From Eulemur rufifrons (taxonomy: Eukaryota > Chordata > Mammalia > Primates > Lemuridae), in assembly GCF_041146395.1 (NCBI RefSeq), contig NC_091002.1, forward strand, positions 6,628,501 to 6,692,500: a DNA stretch of 64,000 nucleotides, written 5' to 3'. The notes beneath the pieces were generated by a model, which did not search any database, was not told the DNA's origin, and saw nothing but the letters and a program-made list of their open reading frames with translations. The translations under genes and the position numbers were made by a program. This document shows positions 42,165 through 53,981 of the stretch, in pieces; the first letter of the stretch is position 1; each line of letters opens with the position of its first letter.

Positions 42165-42940
42165 GAAATTTTTTTAACTATGAAAGTTCTCAAAGGAGAA
42201 AATCTTTGTGATTTTGTGTCAGGCAAAATTTTATAGAAACATGATGAATAAGAGAAAAATAATCAACTTGGATTTGAAAAAAATTAAGAACTTTTGTGCT
42301 TCAGAAGAGTCTGTTAAGACAAAGAAGTGACCAGCCACAGACTTGGATAAACTATTTTAAATCACATATCTGATAAAGGACTTGTATCCAGAATATAAAA
42401 AGAACACTCAAATCTCAATAATTGGAATGCAAAAAAATGGGCAAAGAATTTTAACAGAAACTTCAAAGAAGACATGTAGATAGTAAATAAGAACATGAAA
42501 AATGTGCAAAATCGTTAGTAAGGAAATTCAGATTAAAACCACAATAAGATATTACCACACATTTTACATCCATTGGAATGTCTAAAAGTAACAATACTGA
42601 CCATAAGAAATGTTTGCAAAGATGTACAGTAACTGAAACATACAGTGTTTATTGAAATGTAAAGTGATACAATCACTTTGGAAACAGTTTGTCAGTTTCT
42701 TAAAAAGTTAAGCATACATCTCCCATATGACCACTCCTAGCTGTTTAATTAACAGAAATGAAAGCATATATTCATATGATAATGTGTACTTGAATGATCA
42801 CAGTAGCTTTGTTTATAATAACCAAAACCTGAAAACAACCCAAATGTCCATCAACAGATGAATGCATAAGCAAACTGTAAGGCATCCATGTGATAGAATA
42901 CCACTCACCAATAAAAAAGGAATCAGCTCTTTTTTTATCT
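41478..42940 (+). mobile_element. L1 ORF2 3' half, sense
   Basis: taaatggcacagaatagaat, gataaaggacttgtatcc and caaatgtccatcaacagatg are L1 ORF2 landmarks in order. An Alu interrupts at 41850-42170. It overlaps by about 30 bp, in L1 coordinates, the end of the copy at 38911, so the two may be separate insertions. Confidence 0.8.
41850..42170 (+). mobile_element. Alu with (AAAAG)n tail
   Basis: ggccagatgcagtggctcac to an A-run, then about five AAAAG units. Confidence 0.9.
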
Positions 42941-42945
42941 TTTTG

Positions 42946-43880
42946 TTATATAAATTGTTTTTATTTTGCTTTTATTTTTAATTGACATAATTATACATAT
43001 TTATGGGGCACAATGTGATATTTTGATACATGTATACAATGTAATGATCAAATCAGGGTAATTGGCATATCCATTACCTCACACATTTATCATTTGTGTT
43101 GAGACCACTGAAAATTTGCTCTTCTGCCTATTTGAAAATATACAATAAATTGTTGTTAATTATAGTCACCCTATAGTACTATAGACCACTAGAACTTATT
43201 CCTCCTATCTAGCTGTACTTTTGTATCTGTTAACTTACCTTTGGCTATCCCCCTTTTCCCCCTGCCTCCAATAGCCACTATTCTACTCTCTACTTCTAGG
43301 AGATTGATTTTTTTTAACTTCTACATATAAGTGAGAACATGCTGTATTTATCTTTCTGTGCCTGGCTTATTTCACTTATCATAATGTCGTCCAAGCTCAT
43401 CTATGTTGCCACAAATGACAGAATTTCGTGGTTTTTATACCTAAATAGTATTCAAAAAATTGTATTACATTGTATAGATAACATTTTCTTTATCCATTCA
43501 TCTGTTGATGGACACTTAGGTCAATTACACATTTTGGCTGTTGTGAATAGTGCTTCAATAAATATGAGAGTGCAGATGTCTTTTTGACATATTGATTTCC
43601 TTTCCTTTGGATATATACCCAGTAGTGGGATTACTGGATCGTATGGCAGTTCTATTTCTTGTTTTCTGAGGAATCTCCATACTGTTTTCCATAATGACTC
43701 TACTAATTTACATTTCCACCAACAGTGTAAGAGTTCCCCTTTCTCTATATTCTCACCAGCATTTATTTTTTGACTTTTTGATAATAGCCTTTCTAACCTG
43801 GGTGAGATGATGTTTCATGGTGGGTTTGATTTGCATTTCCCTGCTGATTATTTTACTTTTTTTATGAAATGGGGAGTGAG
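42946..43880 (-). mobile_element. L1 3' end, antisense
   Basis: The antisense 3' UTR (ttatacatatttatggggc) runs into the reverse of the ORF2 end (tttggatatatacccagtag, ccaccaacagtgtaagag). It abuts a sense L1, giving a tail-to-tail arrangement. Confidence 0.85.
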
Positions 43881-43897
43881 AAGAGGGGGTTCAGTTT

Positions 43898-44500
43898 CTT
43901 TTTTTTTTTTTTTTTTAAGACAGAGTCTCGGCTGGGCGCGGTGGCTCACACCTGTAATCCTAGCACTCTAGGAGGCTGAGGCGGGTGGATTGTTTGAGCT
44001 CAGGAGTTCGAGACCAGCCTGAGCAAGAGCGAGACCCCATCTCTACTAAAAATAGAAAGAAATTATATGGACAGCTAAAAATATATATAGAAAAATTATC
44101 TGGGCATCATGGCATACTACGCACTGGGCATACTACGCACCTGTAGTCCCAGCTACTGGGGAGGCTGAGGCAGAAAGATCACTTGAGCCCAGGAGTTGGA
44201 GGTTGCTGTGAGCTATGATGACACCACGGCACTCTACCCAGGGCACCAGAGTGAGACTCTTTTTATTTTATTTTATTTTTATTTTTTTTATTTTTTGAGG
44301 CTTCTGCCTCAGCCTCCCCAGCCTCCCCAGTAGCTGGGACTACAGGTACGTGCCATGATGCCCAGATAATTTTTCTATTTTTAGTAGACATGGGGTCTTA
44401 CTCTTGCTAAGGCTGGTCTCAAACTCCTGAGTTCAAGCACTCCTCCTGCCTCGGCCTCCCAGAGTGCTAGGATTATGGGTATGAGCCACTGTGCCTGGCC
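43898..44500. mobile_element. Inverted Alu cluster
   Basis: A 32-bp minus-Alu start (T-run, aagacagagtctc) is followed by a + strand Alu (43930-44262, ggctgggcgcggtggctc) without its A tail, then a minus Alu remainder ending gccactgtgcctggcc. This suggests insertion of the + copy with loss of junction sequence. Confidence 0.8.
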
Positions 44501-44502
44501 TG

Positions 44503-44830
44503 TCTTTGACCTTTCACAATTTGATTATAATAATGTGCCTGAGGAAAGACCTTTTTGAGTTCAACCTATTTGTGGACTTTTGAGCTTCCTAGATTTGGAT
44601 GTCCATATCTCTTCCCCAGACTTTGGAAGTTTTCAGCTATTATTTCATTAAATTGGTTTTCTACACCTTTTCCCTTTTCTTCTCCTTGTGGCATTCCCAT
44701 AATAGGAATATTTGTTCACTTAATGGTGTCCTATATGTCTTGTAGCCTTCTTTCACTCTTTTTCATTCTTCTTTCTTGCCCCCCCCACCCCCGGCCCCGA
44801 TTGAGTAATTTCAAATGACTTATCTTTAAA
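44503..44830 (-). mobile_element. L1-like fragment, antisense
   Basis: ttattatttcattaaattgg and cttctccttgtggcattcc match old antisense L1 sequence. Confidence 0.5.
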
Positions 44831-44865
44831 TTCAGAGATTCTTTCTTCTACTTGATCTAATCTGC

Positions 44866-45008
44866 AGTGGGGTGATCACAGCTCACCGCAGCCTCACTCT
44901 CCTGGCCTTAAGCAATCCTCCTGCCTCAGTCTCCTGGGTAGCTGCGACTGGAAGTGCACACCATTATGCCCAGCTAATTTTTCTATTTTTTTAGAGACAG
45001 GTTCTTGC
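44866..45008 (-). mobile_element. Alu fragment
   Basis: gtggggtgatcacagctcac through ttttttagagacagg, diverged. Confidence 0.7.
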
Positions 45009-45009
45009 T

Positions 45010-45620
45010 ATGTTGTGCAGAGTGGTGGTATTTGTCTTTCTGCGTCTTGCTTATTTCACTTAACATAATGCCTTCCCTGCTCATTCATACTGCTGCAAAT
45101 GACAGGATTTTATTCCTTTCTGTGGTGGACTACCATTTCATTGTGTATAAATACCACACTTCCCTTATCCATTCATCCATGGATAGACAGTTAGGTTGAT
45201 TCCATATCTTGGCTATTGTCAATAGTGCTGCAATAAACTTGAGTTTACAGATATTTCTTTAACATATTGGTTTTAGGACCTCCATACTATTTTCCATAGT
45301 AGTTGTACAAATTTGTATTCCCACTGACAGAGTATAAGAATCCTCCTTTCTCCACATCTTTACCAGCATGTTAGTTTTTGACTTTTTGATCTTAGCCCTT
45401 GTAACTGGGGTGAGATGGTATCTAATTGTGGTTTTGATTTGCATTTTCCTGATGGTTTGGTCTAAATGCCTGGGTATATGCAGATTCAGCATTTTTGGCA
45501 AGAATTATTCCTTGATATTGTGTACTTCCCATTGCATCACGTCAGGAGGCATATTGTTATAACAACTGTTTGCAGAGTATTTCTTGTCTGTGTCACTTAA
45601 CATTTTCTTTTTTGTATTTG
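45010..45620 (-). mobile_element. L1 ORF2 3' fragment, antisense (second copy)
   Basis: cttgcttatttcacttaac, tcctttctccacatctttac and gatggtatctaattgtgg repeat the 43,340-43,850 interval in the same orientation but with divergence, so it is an independent insertion. Confidence 0.75.
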
Positions 45621-45956
45621 CTTACTTTATAGTTTATTTTTGTTATTATTTAGAACTGCATTAGGTTGTATGTAGGAGAAACACTACTATTTAATACTTT
45701 GGCTTATATAAATTATAAGAGTTCTATGTTAAATTGATGACTTGAATACTCACGTCTAATTTCATTCGCTCCCAAAAATCCCACCCCATTTTTTTTTTAA
45801 GGCATAAATCCACAAGAATGGAGAGAATAGGAAAAAGGCAATAGCAGCAAGTTTTGCAAGCTGAAAAGCAAATGCTTGCATGGCGATTGATTTAGTGGAT
45901 CTGAAAAACCATACCATGTGGAAATCCGAAGAACAACCCAATTTATTCTTTCTTTC

Positions 45957-46297
45957 TTTTTTTTTTTTTTTTTTTTTTGAGACAGAGTCTCACTCTGTTG
46001 CCCTGGCTAGAGTGCCATGGCGTCAGCCTAGCTCACAGCAACCTCAAACTCCTGGGCTCAAGCAATCCTCGTACTTCAGCCTCTCAAGTAGCTGGGACCA
46101 CAGACATGTGCCACCATGCCCAGCTAATTTTTTCTATGTATATTTTTAGTTGTCCAGCTAATTTCTTTCTAATTTTTTAGTAGAGACGGGGTCTCGCTGT
46201 TGCTCAGGCTGGTCTTGAACTCCTGAGTTCAAAGGATCCACCCGCCTCAGCCTCCCAGAGTGCTAGGATTACAAGCGTGAGCCACCATGCCTAGCCT
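45957..46297 (-). mobile_element. Lemur-type Alu
   Basis: T-run, gagacagagtctcactctg, AT linker, ending ccaccatgcctagcc. Confidence 0.93.
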
Positions 46298-46312
46298 CTT
46301 TCTTTTTCTTTC

Positions 46313-46618
46313 TTTTTTTTTTTTTTTTCTTTTTTAAGACAAGCTCTTACTCTGTTGCCCAAACTGGAGTGCAGTGGTGCAATCATAGCTCAGTGCAACC
46401 TTGAACTCCTGGGCTCAAGTCATCTTCCTGCCTCAGCCTTCCAAGTAGCTAGGACTACAGGCACACACAACCATACCTGGCTAAGTCTTTTTTATTTTTG
46501 TAGAGATGAGGTCTTTCTGTGATGCCCAGGCTGGTCTTGAACTCCTGGCCTCAAGTGATCCTCCCACCTCGGCCTCCCAAAGTGCTGTGATTAAAGGAGT
46601 GAGCCACTGTGCCTGGCC
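46313..46618 (-). mobile_element. Alu, older type
   Basis: T-run, aagacaagctcttactctg, ending ccactgtgcctggcc. Confidence 0.9.
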
Positions 46619-47385
46619 CCAGTTTATTCTGTAGAGTCATCAAAGCTCTGAAGAATTGGCAGCAACAGATAAATCTTCAACTGAAGGGTCAAGGGAGCAA
46701 TAAAATAATAAAGATTGGGTAAACTCTCTTGAGAAGCAGATTCCCAGTCCCCAGCCCTTACTTCATTCTGCTGAATGCCAATTCCACCACCCCGTCAGAA
46801 GTCTGGAGATTTAATCTCTGGTGAGGGTGTTGCCTTGACGATGCCAGACATCCCTGAAGGCTGCAGATGCTGTACTGACACTATGAGGTTAGGTGGTGGA
46901 AGCATAATGAATGCTGTTGCCCCAGCTTCTTCCCCAATCAACTCCCAGCACCACCAGCAGCCAACCTTCCTTCCGTAGCTGGAAGTTGTTGTATTGATTC
47001 TTCCCTAAAGGTCTTCTTTTTATGATATTTTTAGTATTCCTTTTGTATATATTTTCAAATGTTCTGTGTCCTTATATTTATGTTATGTCTATTATAAATA
47101 GCATTGGTTTTCTTTTTAAAATCCATTTGGACAATCTTACCTTTGTTTCCCTTATCTTTTTAATTGGAGTGTTACCCATTTATAGTTTGTGTAATTACTT
47201 AATATATTTAGTCTCATCTCTACTATTTTTATCTCTTTGACACCTGTTTTGTGTTCTTTTTATCCCTTCTTTCTTGCCAGATCATTCAGTATTCTTCATT
47301 TTTCCTTTTTTTCTTAATTAAATCTGAAATGTCTTTATTTAGGTTTTTTTTATTAATCTTTTAGCAGTTATCACTGAGATTGTAA

Positions 47386-47744
<359 letters not shown>

Positions 47745-47906
47745 ATTGACTAACTTTCTAATAACAATTACTTTTATTGCTTCTCTGAAAAATGTGAAAA
47801 CCTAAAAATTTAACTCCTTTTGCCTACCTCCTCTCTTTTTTATTGGGATTCTCATGCATTTTAATTCTACATGTATTTTAAAGCTTAGGAAATTATTATT
47901 ATTATT

Positions 47907-48122
47907 TACTCCTGGCCTTAAGCAATCCCCTTGCCTCAGCCTCTTGAGTATCCAGGATGACAGGCATATATGTAACTACACCCAGCTAATTTAAAAAATT
48001 TTTCGAATAGACAAGGTCTCCCTGTGTTGCCCAGGCTGTTCTTGAACTCCTGGGTTCAAATGATTCTCCTGCCTTGGCCTCCCAAAGTAGTGGCACTACA
48101 AGGATGAGCCACCGGGCTTGGC
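47907..48122 (-). mobile_element. Alu fragment, older
   Basis: ctcctggccttaagcaatcc through gccaccgggcttggcc. Confidence 0.8.
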
Positions 48123-48132
48123 CTATTATTAT

Positions 48133-48556
<424 letters not shown>

Positions 48557-50151
48557 TAATAGCAATAAATTCCATTTTTTTGTTAATCTGAAAATGTCAT
48601 TATTTTATCTTCATTCTTGCATGGTATTTTTTTTCTGAGTAAATAATTGTTAAGTTGCTAGTCTAATATGTTAAGCACAAGCCACAGCTGGCTTCTGCGT
48701 ACTTGAAACATAGCTAATCCGAATAGAGAGAAGCTGGAAGTGTTATATACACACATAATTCCAAAGACTTGGTATGAAAAAAAGTCTATAAAATATCTTG
48801 TTAATATTTTATACTGATATCATGTTGAAATCATACCTTTAATGTATCATTAAGTAAAACAGTAAGATTTTTAGAAATTATAAGCTGGCAGTTTTCTTTC
48901 AATTACTCTGTCATTCCATTGTTTTCTAGCTTCATTTCTGTTGAGCTGTCAGCTGTCACATACTGCTGAAGGTATGTGAATTTTTTCTCTGGCTGCTTTG
49001 TGGTTGTTTTCAGCAGTTTAATCATGATGTCTACTTTCTGAATAATTTCCTTAATTGTATCTTGCATTGCTTCTGTTTGATTTAACAATTTTGGCTATAT
49101 TTTAAATTTCCAAGGCTGCTTTCTGATGCATCTTTGAGATTATTAGTAGGTTTTTGAAATTTCTTTCTATTCCCTCCATTAACAGTTTCTTTGCTCATTT
49201 CCCCCCACCCCCTCACATCTTTTTGTCTCTGAGTTTGAGCTATTTCTTCAATGATTGCTGATCCTTAACACTCTTCATGTTTACAAGTGGCATGTTTAAA
49301 AGCTTAGAAGCTCCACGTGGGTGGAGCTTGTTGATCTGCAAGCTTCAATTTTGGGTGAGCCAAGAACTGCCTGATTCTTTGAGATCCCCAAATAATATGT
49401 CCATACCCTTCCTTGCATTATACAGTTTCTGCAGAGAATTGCATGTGCTCTACCTTGGAATAGAAGCTTAGCTGCCATGGTTTTGCTTGGGGCAATAAAG
49501 TGGCCTGAGCAGGGGTGTCCAACTGTTCTTTTTGCATATTTAATAAAGTCAGAAATTAGAAAAGCTTTCTAGGTAATAATTCATTATCATGTAATGCCCA
49601 CTGGTTATGAATTGTGAGATAAGTTAAGTATCTCACAATTAATTTTCATTATAAAAGTATCTTGTGTTACTAGTACACATTCATATCTTGGTTAACATTT
49701 ACTGTACATGAAAGTAATAAAATTGCAATTTTACAAAAATATTCAACATTTCTCACCTATTCCTGTGAGTGAGTCCCAAGTGCCTTCCAGGATCACATAG
49801 GTACTCTGAGTAGCCATCTCCATGCTGAGACCTCTCCAAGGGTACTGCCCACACCTCCCTATGGCTGCCTAAGCTCCTGCCAGAGGGAGTTTCTCTTAAT
49901 TCTCAGAATATACAAGACCCTTTCTGGCCTTTATGTCCTACATTCTCCTTTGTGATGGTTAATTTTATGTGTGAACTTACCCGGGCCATAGGGTGCCCAG
50001 ATATTTGGTCAAACATTATTCTGGGTATGTTAGTGAAGTTGTTTTTGAATGAGATTAACATTTGAATTGGTAGACAGAGTAAGCACAGTGCTCTTTCCAA
50101 TGTGGTGGGCCTCATCCAATCTGTTGAGGACCTGAAGAGAACAAGAAAATG

Positions 50152-50250
50152 GGCTGGGTGTAGTGGCTCACGCCTGCAATTTTAGCCACTGCATTCTAGC
50201 CTGGGTGACACAGCCAGACCCTGTCTCAAAAAACAAAACAAACAAAAAAA
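50152..50250 (+). mobile_element. Very short, internally deleted Alu with target duplication
   Basis: Both Alu ends are present (ggctgggtgtagtggctcac and tagcctgggtgacacagcc) but nearly the whole interior is missing. Flanks aacaagaaaatgg and aataagaaaatgg form the duplication. Confidence 0.85.
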
Positions 50251-50546
50251 GAATAAGAAAATGGAGTAAGAGAGAACTCCTCCTGCCTGACTGTCTTCCA
50301 GCTGGGACATTGGTTTTGTTCTGCTTTCAGACTCAAACTGAAAAACTGGCTCTTTCTGGGTCTTTTTTGTTTGTTCCATAGCTTCTTAACATGGGAACTT
50401 TTCTCAGTCTTGAGCTTATTGGCTTTCAGACAGGAACTACACCATTGGCTATCCTGGGTCTCCACTTTGCTGAGTGCAGATCTCGGGACTTGTCAGCTTT
50501 CATGATTGTATGAGCTCATTTCTTATAAGAAATCTCTCTCATTTTG

Positions 50547-50568
50547 TATCTATCTATCTATCTATCTC
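50547..50568 (+). repeat. (TATC)n microsatellite
   Basis: About five TATC units at the end of the LTR. Confidence 0.9.
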
Positions 50569-50760
50569 CTATTGCTTGTGTTTCTCTGGAGAACTCTAAT
50601 TTATCCCTCAAGGGGGTGAAAATTGATTGTTAGGGGGAGAAACAAATCTAAGCTATTACAATGTTTTGTGGCTTTCCAAAGCTTAACCCTACTTGACCAA
50701 ATCTTATTCCTTAGTCTTTATTTTTTCTCCTTAATTTCTTGTTAATTTTTCCCTAGGGGG

Positions 50761-51104
50761 TGTCTTAGTCCATTTGTGCTGTTATTGCTAATTACCACAA
50801 ACTGAGTATAAACAACAGAAATTTATTTCTCACAGTTCTGGAAGCTAGGAAGTCTACCATCAAAGCACCAGCAGATTCAGTGTCTTCCTGATTCATAGCT
50901 GTGCCTCCTAGCTGTGCCCTCACATGGTGGAACAGACAAGGCAGCTCTCTAGGCCCTCTTACATAAGGGCACTAATCCCACTTATGAGGGTTCTGCCCTT
51001 ATGACATAATCACCACCCAACAGCCTCACCTCCTAATACCATCACATTGGTGATTAGGTTCCAACAAGTGAATTTTGCGGGAGATACACATTCAGATCCT
51101 AGCA
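50761..51104 (-). mobile_element. MLT1-type MaLR LTR, solitary
   Basis: tgtcttagtccatttgtgc at the left and cagatcctagca at the right are the complementary LTR ends; cctcctaataccatcacatt is typical. Five-bp flanks ggggg and gggga approximate the target duplication. Confidence 0.85.
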
Positions 51105-51169
51105 GGGGGAAGTACTGAAAAAAGGTAGAGAAGCACTGCTTTATCCTTTGGTTCATCAGTTCTCTCTGC

Positions 51170-51570
51170 CAGGAACACCCTCTCTGCCCTTAGGAGGCTT
51201 TGTCACTGGTCTCCTGGCCCCCACTTTGGCCTCTCTGTCATCTATTCCCTACACAGTAGCCTGAGTTCCCTGGAAAATATACATCTGACCATGACACTCT
51301 CTGCTCAAAACCCTTCACAGCTCCCAGCTGCATTTGTAATAAAACCCAACCTCCTTCTGGAGTCACAGGTCCTGCCATTTTCACTTGCTCTAGCTATGTG
51401 GCTCTTGTGGGTTCCTGGGATATGCTGAGCTTTTCCCTGCTCCAGAGTCTTGCGTTTCTGTGAGTCATTTGCTCTGAGTGCATATGCTACTGGCTCAGCT
51501 CAGCACCTCAGAGAGGCCTGCCTTGTCCCCAGTCCTCAGAGTAACTTTCACCCAGTGCTCTGCTAGCACC
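51170..51570 (+). mobile_element. L2 fragment
   Basis: gaccatgacactctctgctc, aaaacccttcacagctccc and gtaataaaacccaacctcc follow the L2 3' region. Confidence 0.65.
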
Positions 51571-51584
51571 CTAGTCACACCTGA

Positions 51585-51720
51585 ATGGGAATCTGGGCCC
51601 TGCCTCTGACTATTGGGGTGGCTCTGGGCAAATCCCTTAATATCTATGGACCTCAGTTTCTCATCCACAAAATAGGGCTAATGATATCTATCTTGAGAAT
51701 GGTCCTGTGGATTAAATGAG
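51585..51720 (+). mobile_element. MIR fragment
   Basis: gctctgggcaaatccctta, tggacctcagtttctcatcc and tgtggattaaatgag match MIR. Confidence 0.75.
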
Positions 51721-53109
51721 ATGTAGTGGCAGCAAGCAGCATGGTTGGTACATGATTGCAGGACAAATGGTCGTTACTACGTCATCTATTGATTCAGTAA
51801 ACACTAGAGTGCTGTGTGCCCAGCCCCTTGCTTGGCAGGACTTGGGACTCAGAGGTGCGTGAGGCAGGTGTTCCCATGTTCTCCCTTGCTCCCTAGGCTG
51901 TCTCCTCTTTGGGGATACTGGTGTCACCATGAATCCCAATCCTGTGCCAATGTGCATGACAAAGGTCTGTGGGAGAAGGGAAGTATCTGACCCAGCCCCT
52001 GTGGGAAGTTGTGGGAGCGGGGGAGTCCTAAGACATTGCCCCAGAGGAATGGTGGAGGAGGCGGCCAGGCAGGCATCCCTGCCACCTCTCTCAAACTCCA
52101 AATTCAGTGGTAGGATCACCCAAGACCTTCTGTTAGGGGTGAAGAGCCTTTATTCTACTGATAAGGGGGTCTCTCAAGGGCTTTCAGTAGAGGTTTGATT
52201 CGCTCCCATTAGCTCATTCCAGTTGTGTCAAGAACGGGCCACAGGATTAGGAGGCCAAGGCTGCAGCTGCGGACAGGTGACACGGAGGCAGCTGTGGGGC
52301 CCAGTAAAGAGTGTACATGGAGGCCCGTATACCTCAGTGCCAGGTTCTGCCACATCTTAGCCCTGTAATCCCCTTGGAACCAAAAAGGGGAAAACGTGTC
52401 TTTTGTGTTTCGGTGTCTGCGGTGAGTGGGGACCTCCAGCGGGCAAGGACCAAGTACGGCCCCTCTGGCCAGGGTCTAAGGGCCGACCAGTACCTGGGCT
52501 TGCTGACGGCCCAAAAGGCCCAGGAAGGAGGCGGGTCCACGTAGAGGCCCATCTTTCCGACCTGGAAGCTGAGATCCCGCGGGGCCGGGAGCGCTGGGGG
52601 CTCGGGAGGTGTGAGAACGGGTCCCCAAGCACCAGGACCCCTGGGGACATCTTAGCAGGGTTGCAGCATAGGGCGGCCTTTGGGCCAAGGGCTTCCACGG
52701 ATCCCGCAGGTCTGTCCGAGCCCAAAGTGGCCATGCTTCTCCGGGCCCCGGCCCAGCTGCACGTGGTGTCGCGGTCCAGATGGACCTGGACCGGTCCCGC
52801 GCCCCGCCCGTCCCAGCCTGCCGTCCTCCCTGAGTCATCTGGACTCGGCTGAGCGGCCAGGCAAGGTCACAGGGCTAGAAAGCAGCAGAGGCGGACTCGA
52901 ACCCAGTGGGGGCCAAGGTCATCGGGCCGCCCCCGGCAGGGCAAGGGCCAGCCGCCCCTGGTGCACTCCGGGAGCCGGGCCGGTCTACAGCACCGTGGGC
53001 CGCGCGGGGGCGGCGGGTGCCCGTCAGCGCCGCAGAACCGCTCTTCTCCACCCGCGTAGCTCTCCTCCCGGAGGCGACCCGGCCTCTCCCAGGGCCGGCC
53101 CTCCGCCCG

Positions 53110-53128
53110 ACTACAGCTCCCAGAAGGC
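53110..53128 (+). promoter_or_regulatory. ZNF143/STAF (SBS) motif
   Basis: ACTACAGCTCCCAGAAGGC fits the ACTAYRNNNCCCR promoter motif bound by ZNF143 without a mismatch in the core. It lies about 370 bp upstream of the YY1 element. Two degenerate relatives follow at 53233-53245 (opposite strand, one mismatch) and 53286-53298 (two mismatches). Confidence 0.6.
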
Positions 53129-53477
53129 CGCGCGCCGCGGGTGGGGTCGGCGGCGAGCGGGGCGGTGACGCCACCACCCCAGCCCCGTGCCCGCCCCTCC
53201 CGCGCCTCGGCCTTCGGTCGCGCACGGCCTGACGGGAGTCGTGGTCCTCCCCTGGGCGCCCCCGGCGGCGGCGGGGGCGGCATGGACTTCCACTCCCGGC
53301 GTGCCCTGCGCGCCGGGCGCACGTTAACGGCAGGAGGGGGAAGGCGAGGCAGAAGGGGAATCGGCGCCAGAGAGGGCGGAGTAAGGCGGGGGGGGGGGGA
53401 GGGCGCCCACGCCCCTCCCCCTCCCCGCCGCTCCTTCCCCCTCCCCCGACGTAAACTGGGATCCCTTTCCCCTTGTG

Positions 53478-53491
53478 TCCGCCATATTGGA
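53478..53491 (-). promoter_or_regulatory. YY1-type element at the presumed FAM193A start
   Basis: The + strand reads tccgccatattgg, whose complement contains the YY1 core ATGGCGGA. Such elements are common within tens of bases of CpG-island transcription starts. I use it to place the likely start at about 53,450-53,500. Confidence 0.55.
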
Positions 53492-53735
53492 CTCTAACTC
53501 TGGTCAGCGGCGGCGCCAGGCCGGTGGAGTCGCCGTTCCTCCCGCCCAGCGGCCTCCCCCGCAGCTCCCGCCCGCCCCAGCCCTCCCCGCCTGGGAGGCG
53601 ACCCCGCGCCGCGCTCCCCGCCCCCCGCCCCAGCCGGCCGGAGCGCCCTCCGCCGCCGCCTCAGCCTCCCCGCCCTCCGCCGCCGCCCGCGGCCCGGCGC
53701 CCGCTGCGCGCCCCTCTCCTGTCCGCCCTCCCGCC

Positions 53736-53981
53736 ATGAGTCCGGCCGACGCCAAGCGCGGGGCCAAGCGCCGGAAGAACAAGCGAGGCGGCGGCGGCTC
53801 GGGCGGGGGTAACGGCGGCGCGAGCAGCGGCAAGGCCGGCCCGGCGGCGGCGCTGCGCGGCTCCCAGGCCGCGGCCCTGGCGGCCCCGGGCGGCGCGGCG
53901 GGCCTGCTGGGCGGCCCGGCAGCGGCCAACGGGCCCCTCGGCGTGGGCGCGGGCGGCGCCGCCCCCGGAGGCTACTTCGAG
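53736..53981 (+). CDS. FAM193A: FAM193A first coding exon (partial gene)
   Basis: The ATG at 53736 sits in a good context (cccgccATGa). The 82 codons run MSPADAKRGAKRRKNKRGG, then a low-complexity Gly/Ser and Ala/Gly stretch, and end GGYFE immediately before a gtaagc donor at 53982, in phase 0. The lysine/arginine run (residues 7-17) resembles a nuclear localisation signal. I recognise this as the N-terminus of FAM193A, a large protein of unclear molecular function; its position just downstream of RNF4 agrees. The rest of the gene lies beyond the window. The frame is open for 117 codons upstream of the ATG (see findings). Without an in-frame alternative ATG, 53736 is the preferred start. Confidence 0.88.

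Larger units (their letters stand above)
45795..47005. other. Unassigned single-copy-looking segment, split by two Alus
   Basis: The 160 bp before 45957 and 385 bp after 46619 appear to have been continuous: caatttattct and cagtttattctg flank the Alus. The sequence is less AT-rich than the surrounding L1 material and has no L1 or Alu landmarks. It contains short open stretches but no clean frame. I do not recognise it. Confidence 0.4.
49951..50603 (+). mobile_element. Solitary ERV-type LTR, family not named
   Basis: Opens tgtgatggttaattttatg, continues gcccagatatttggtcaaac and gggcctcatccaatctgttg, and closes tttctctggagaactctaat. I recognise this as a widespread mammalian LTR but cannot fix the subfamily. 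A short Alu and a TATC microsatellite lie inside. No retroviral genes. Confidence 0.65.

Noticed and set aside
53480..53490. ccatattgg as an SRF CArG box
   Set aside because: Only five A/T bases separate CC and GG; a CArG box needs six. The YY1 reading fits better.
52357..53497. Several long overlapping open frames on both strands in the CpG island
   Set aside because: GC-rich DNA has few stop codons. The translations are low-complexity Pro/Arg/Gly/Ala on both strands, without recognisable domains.
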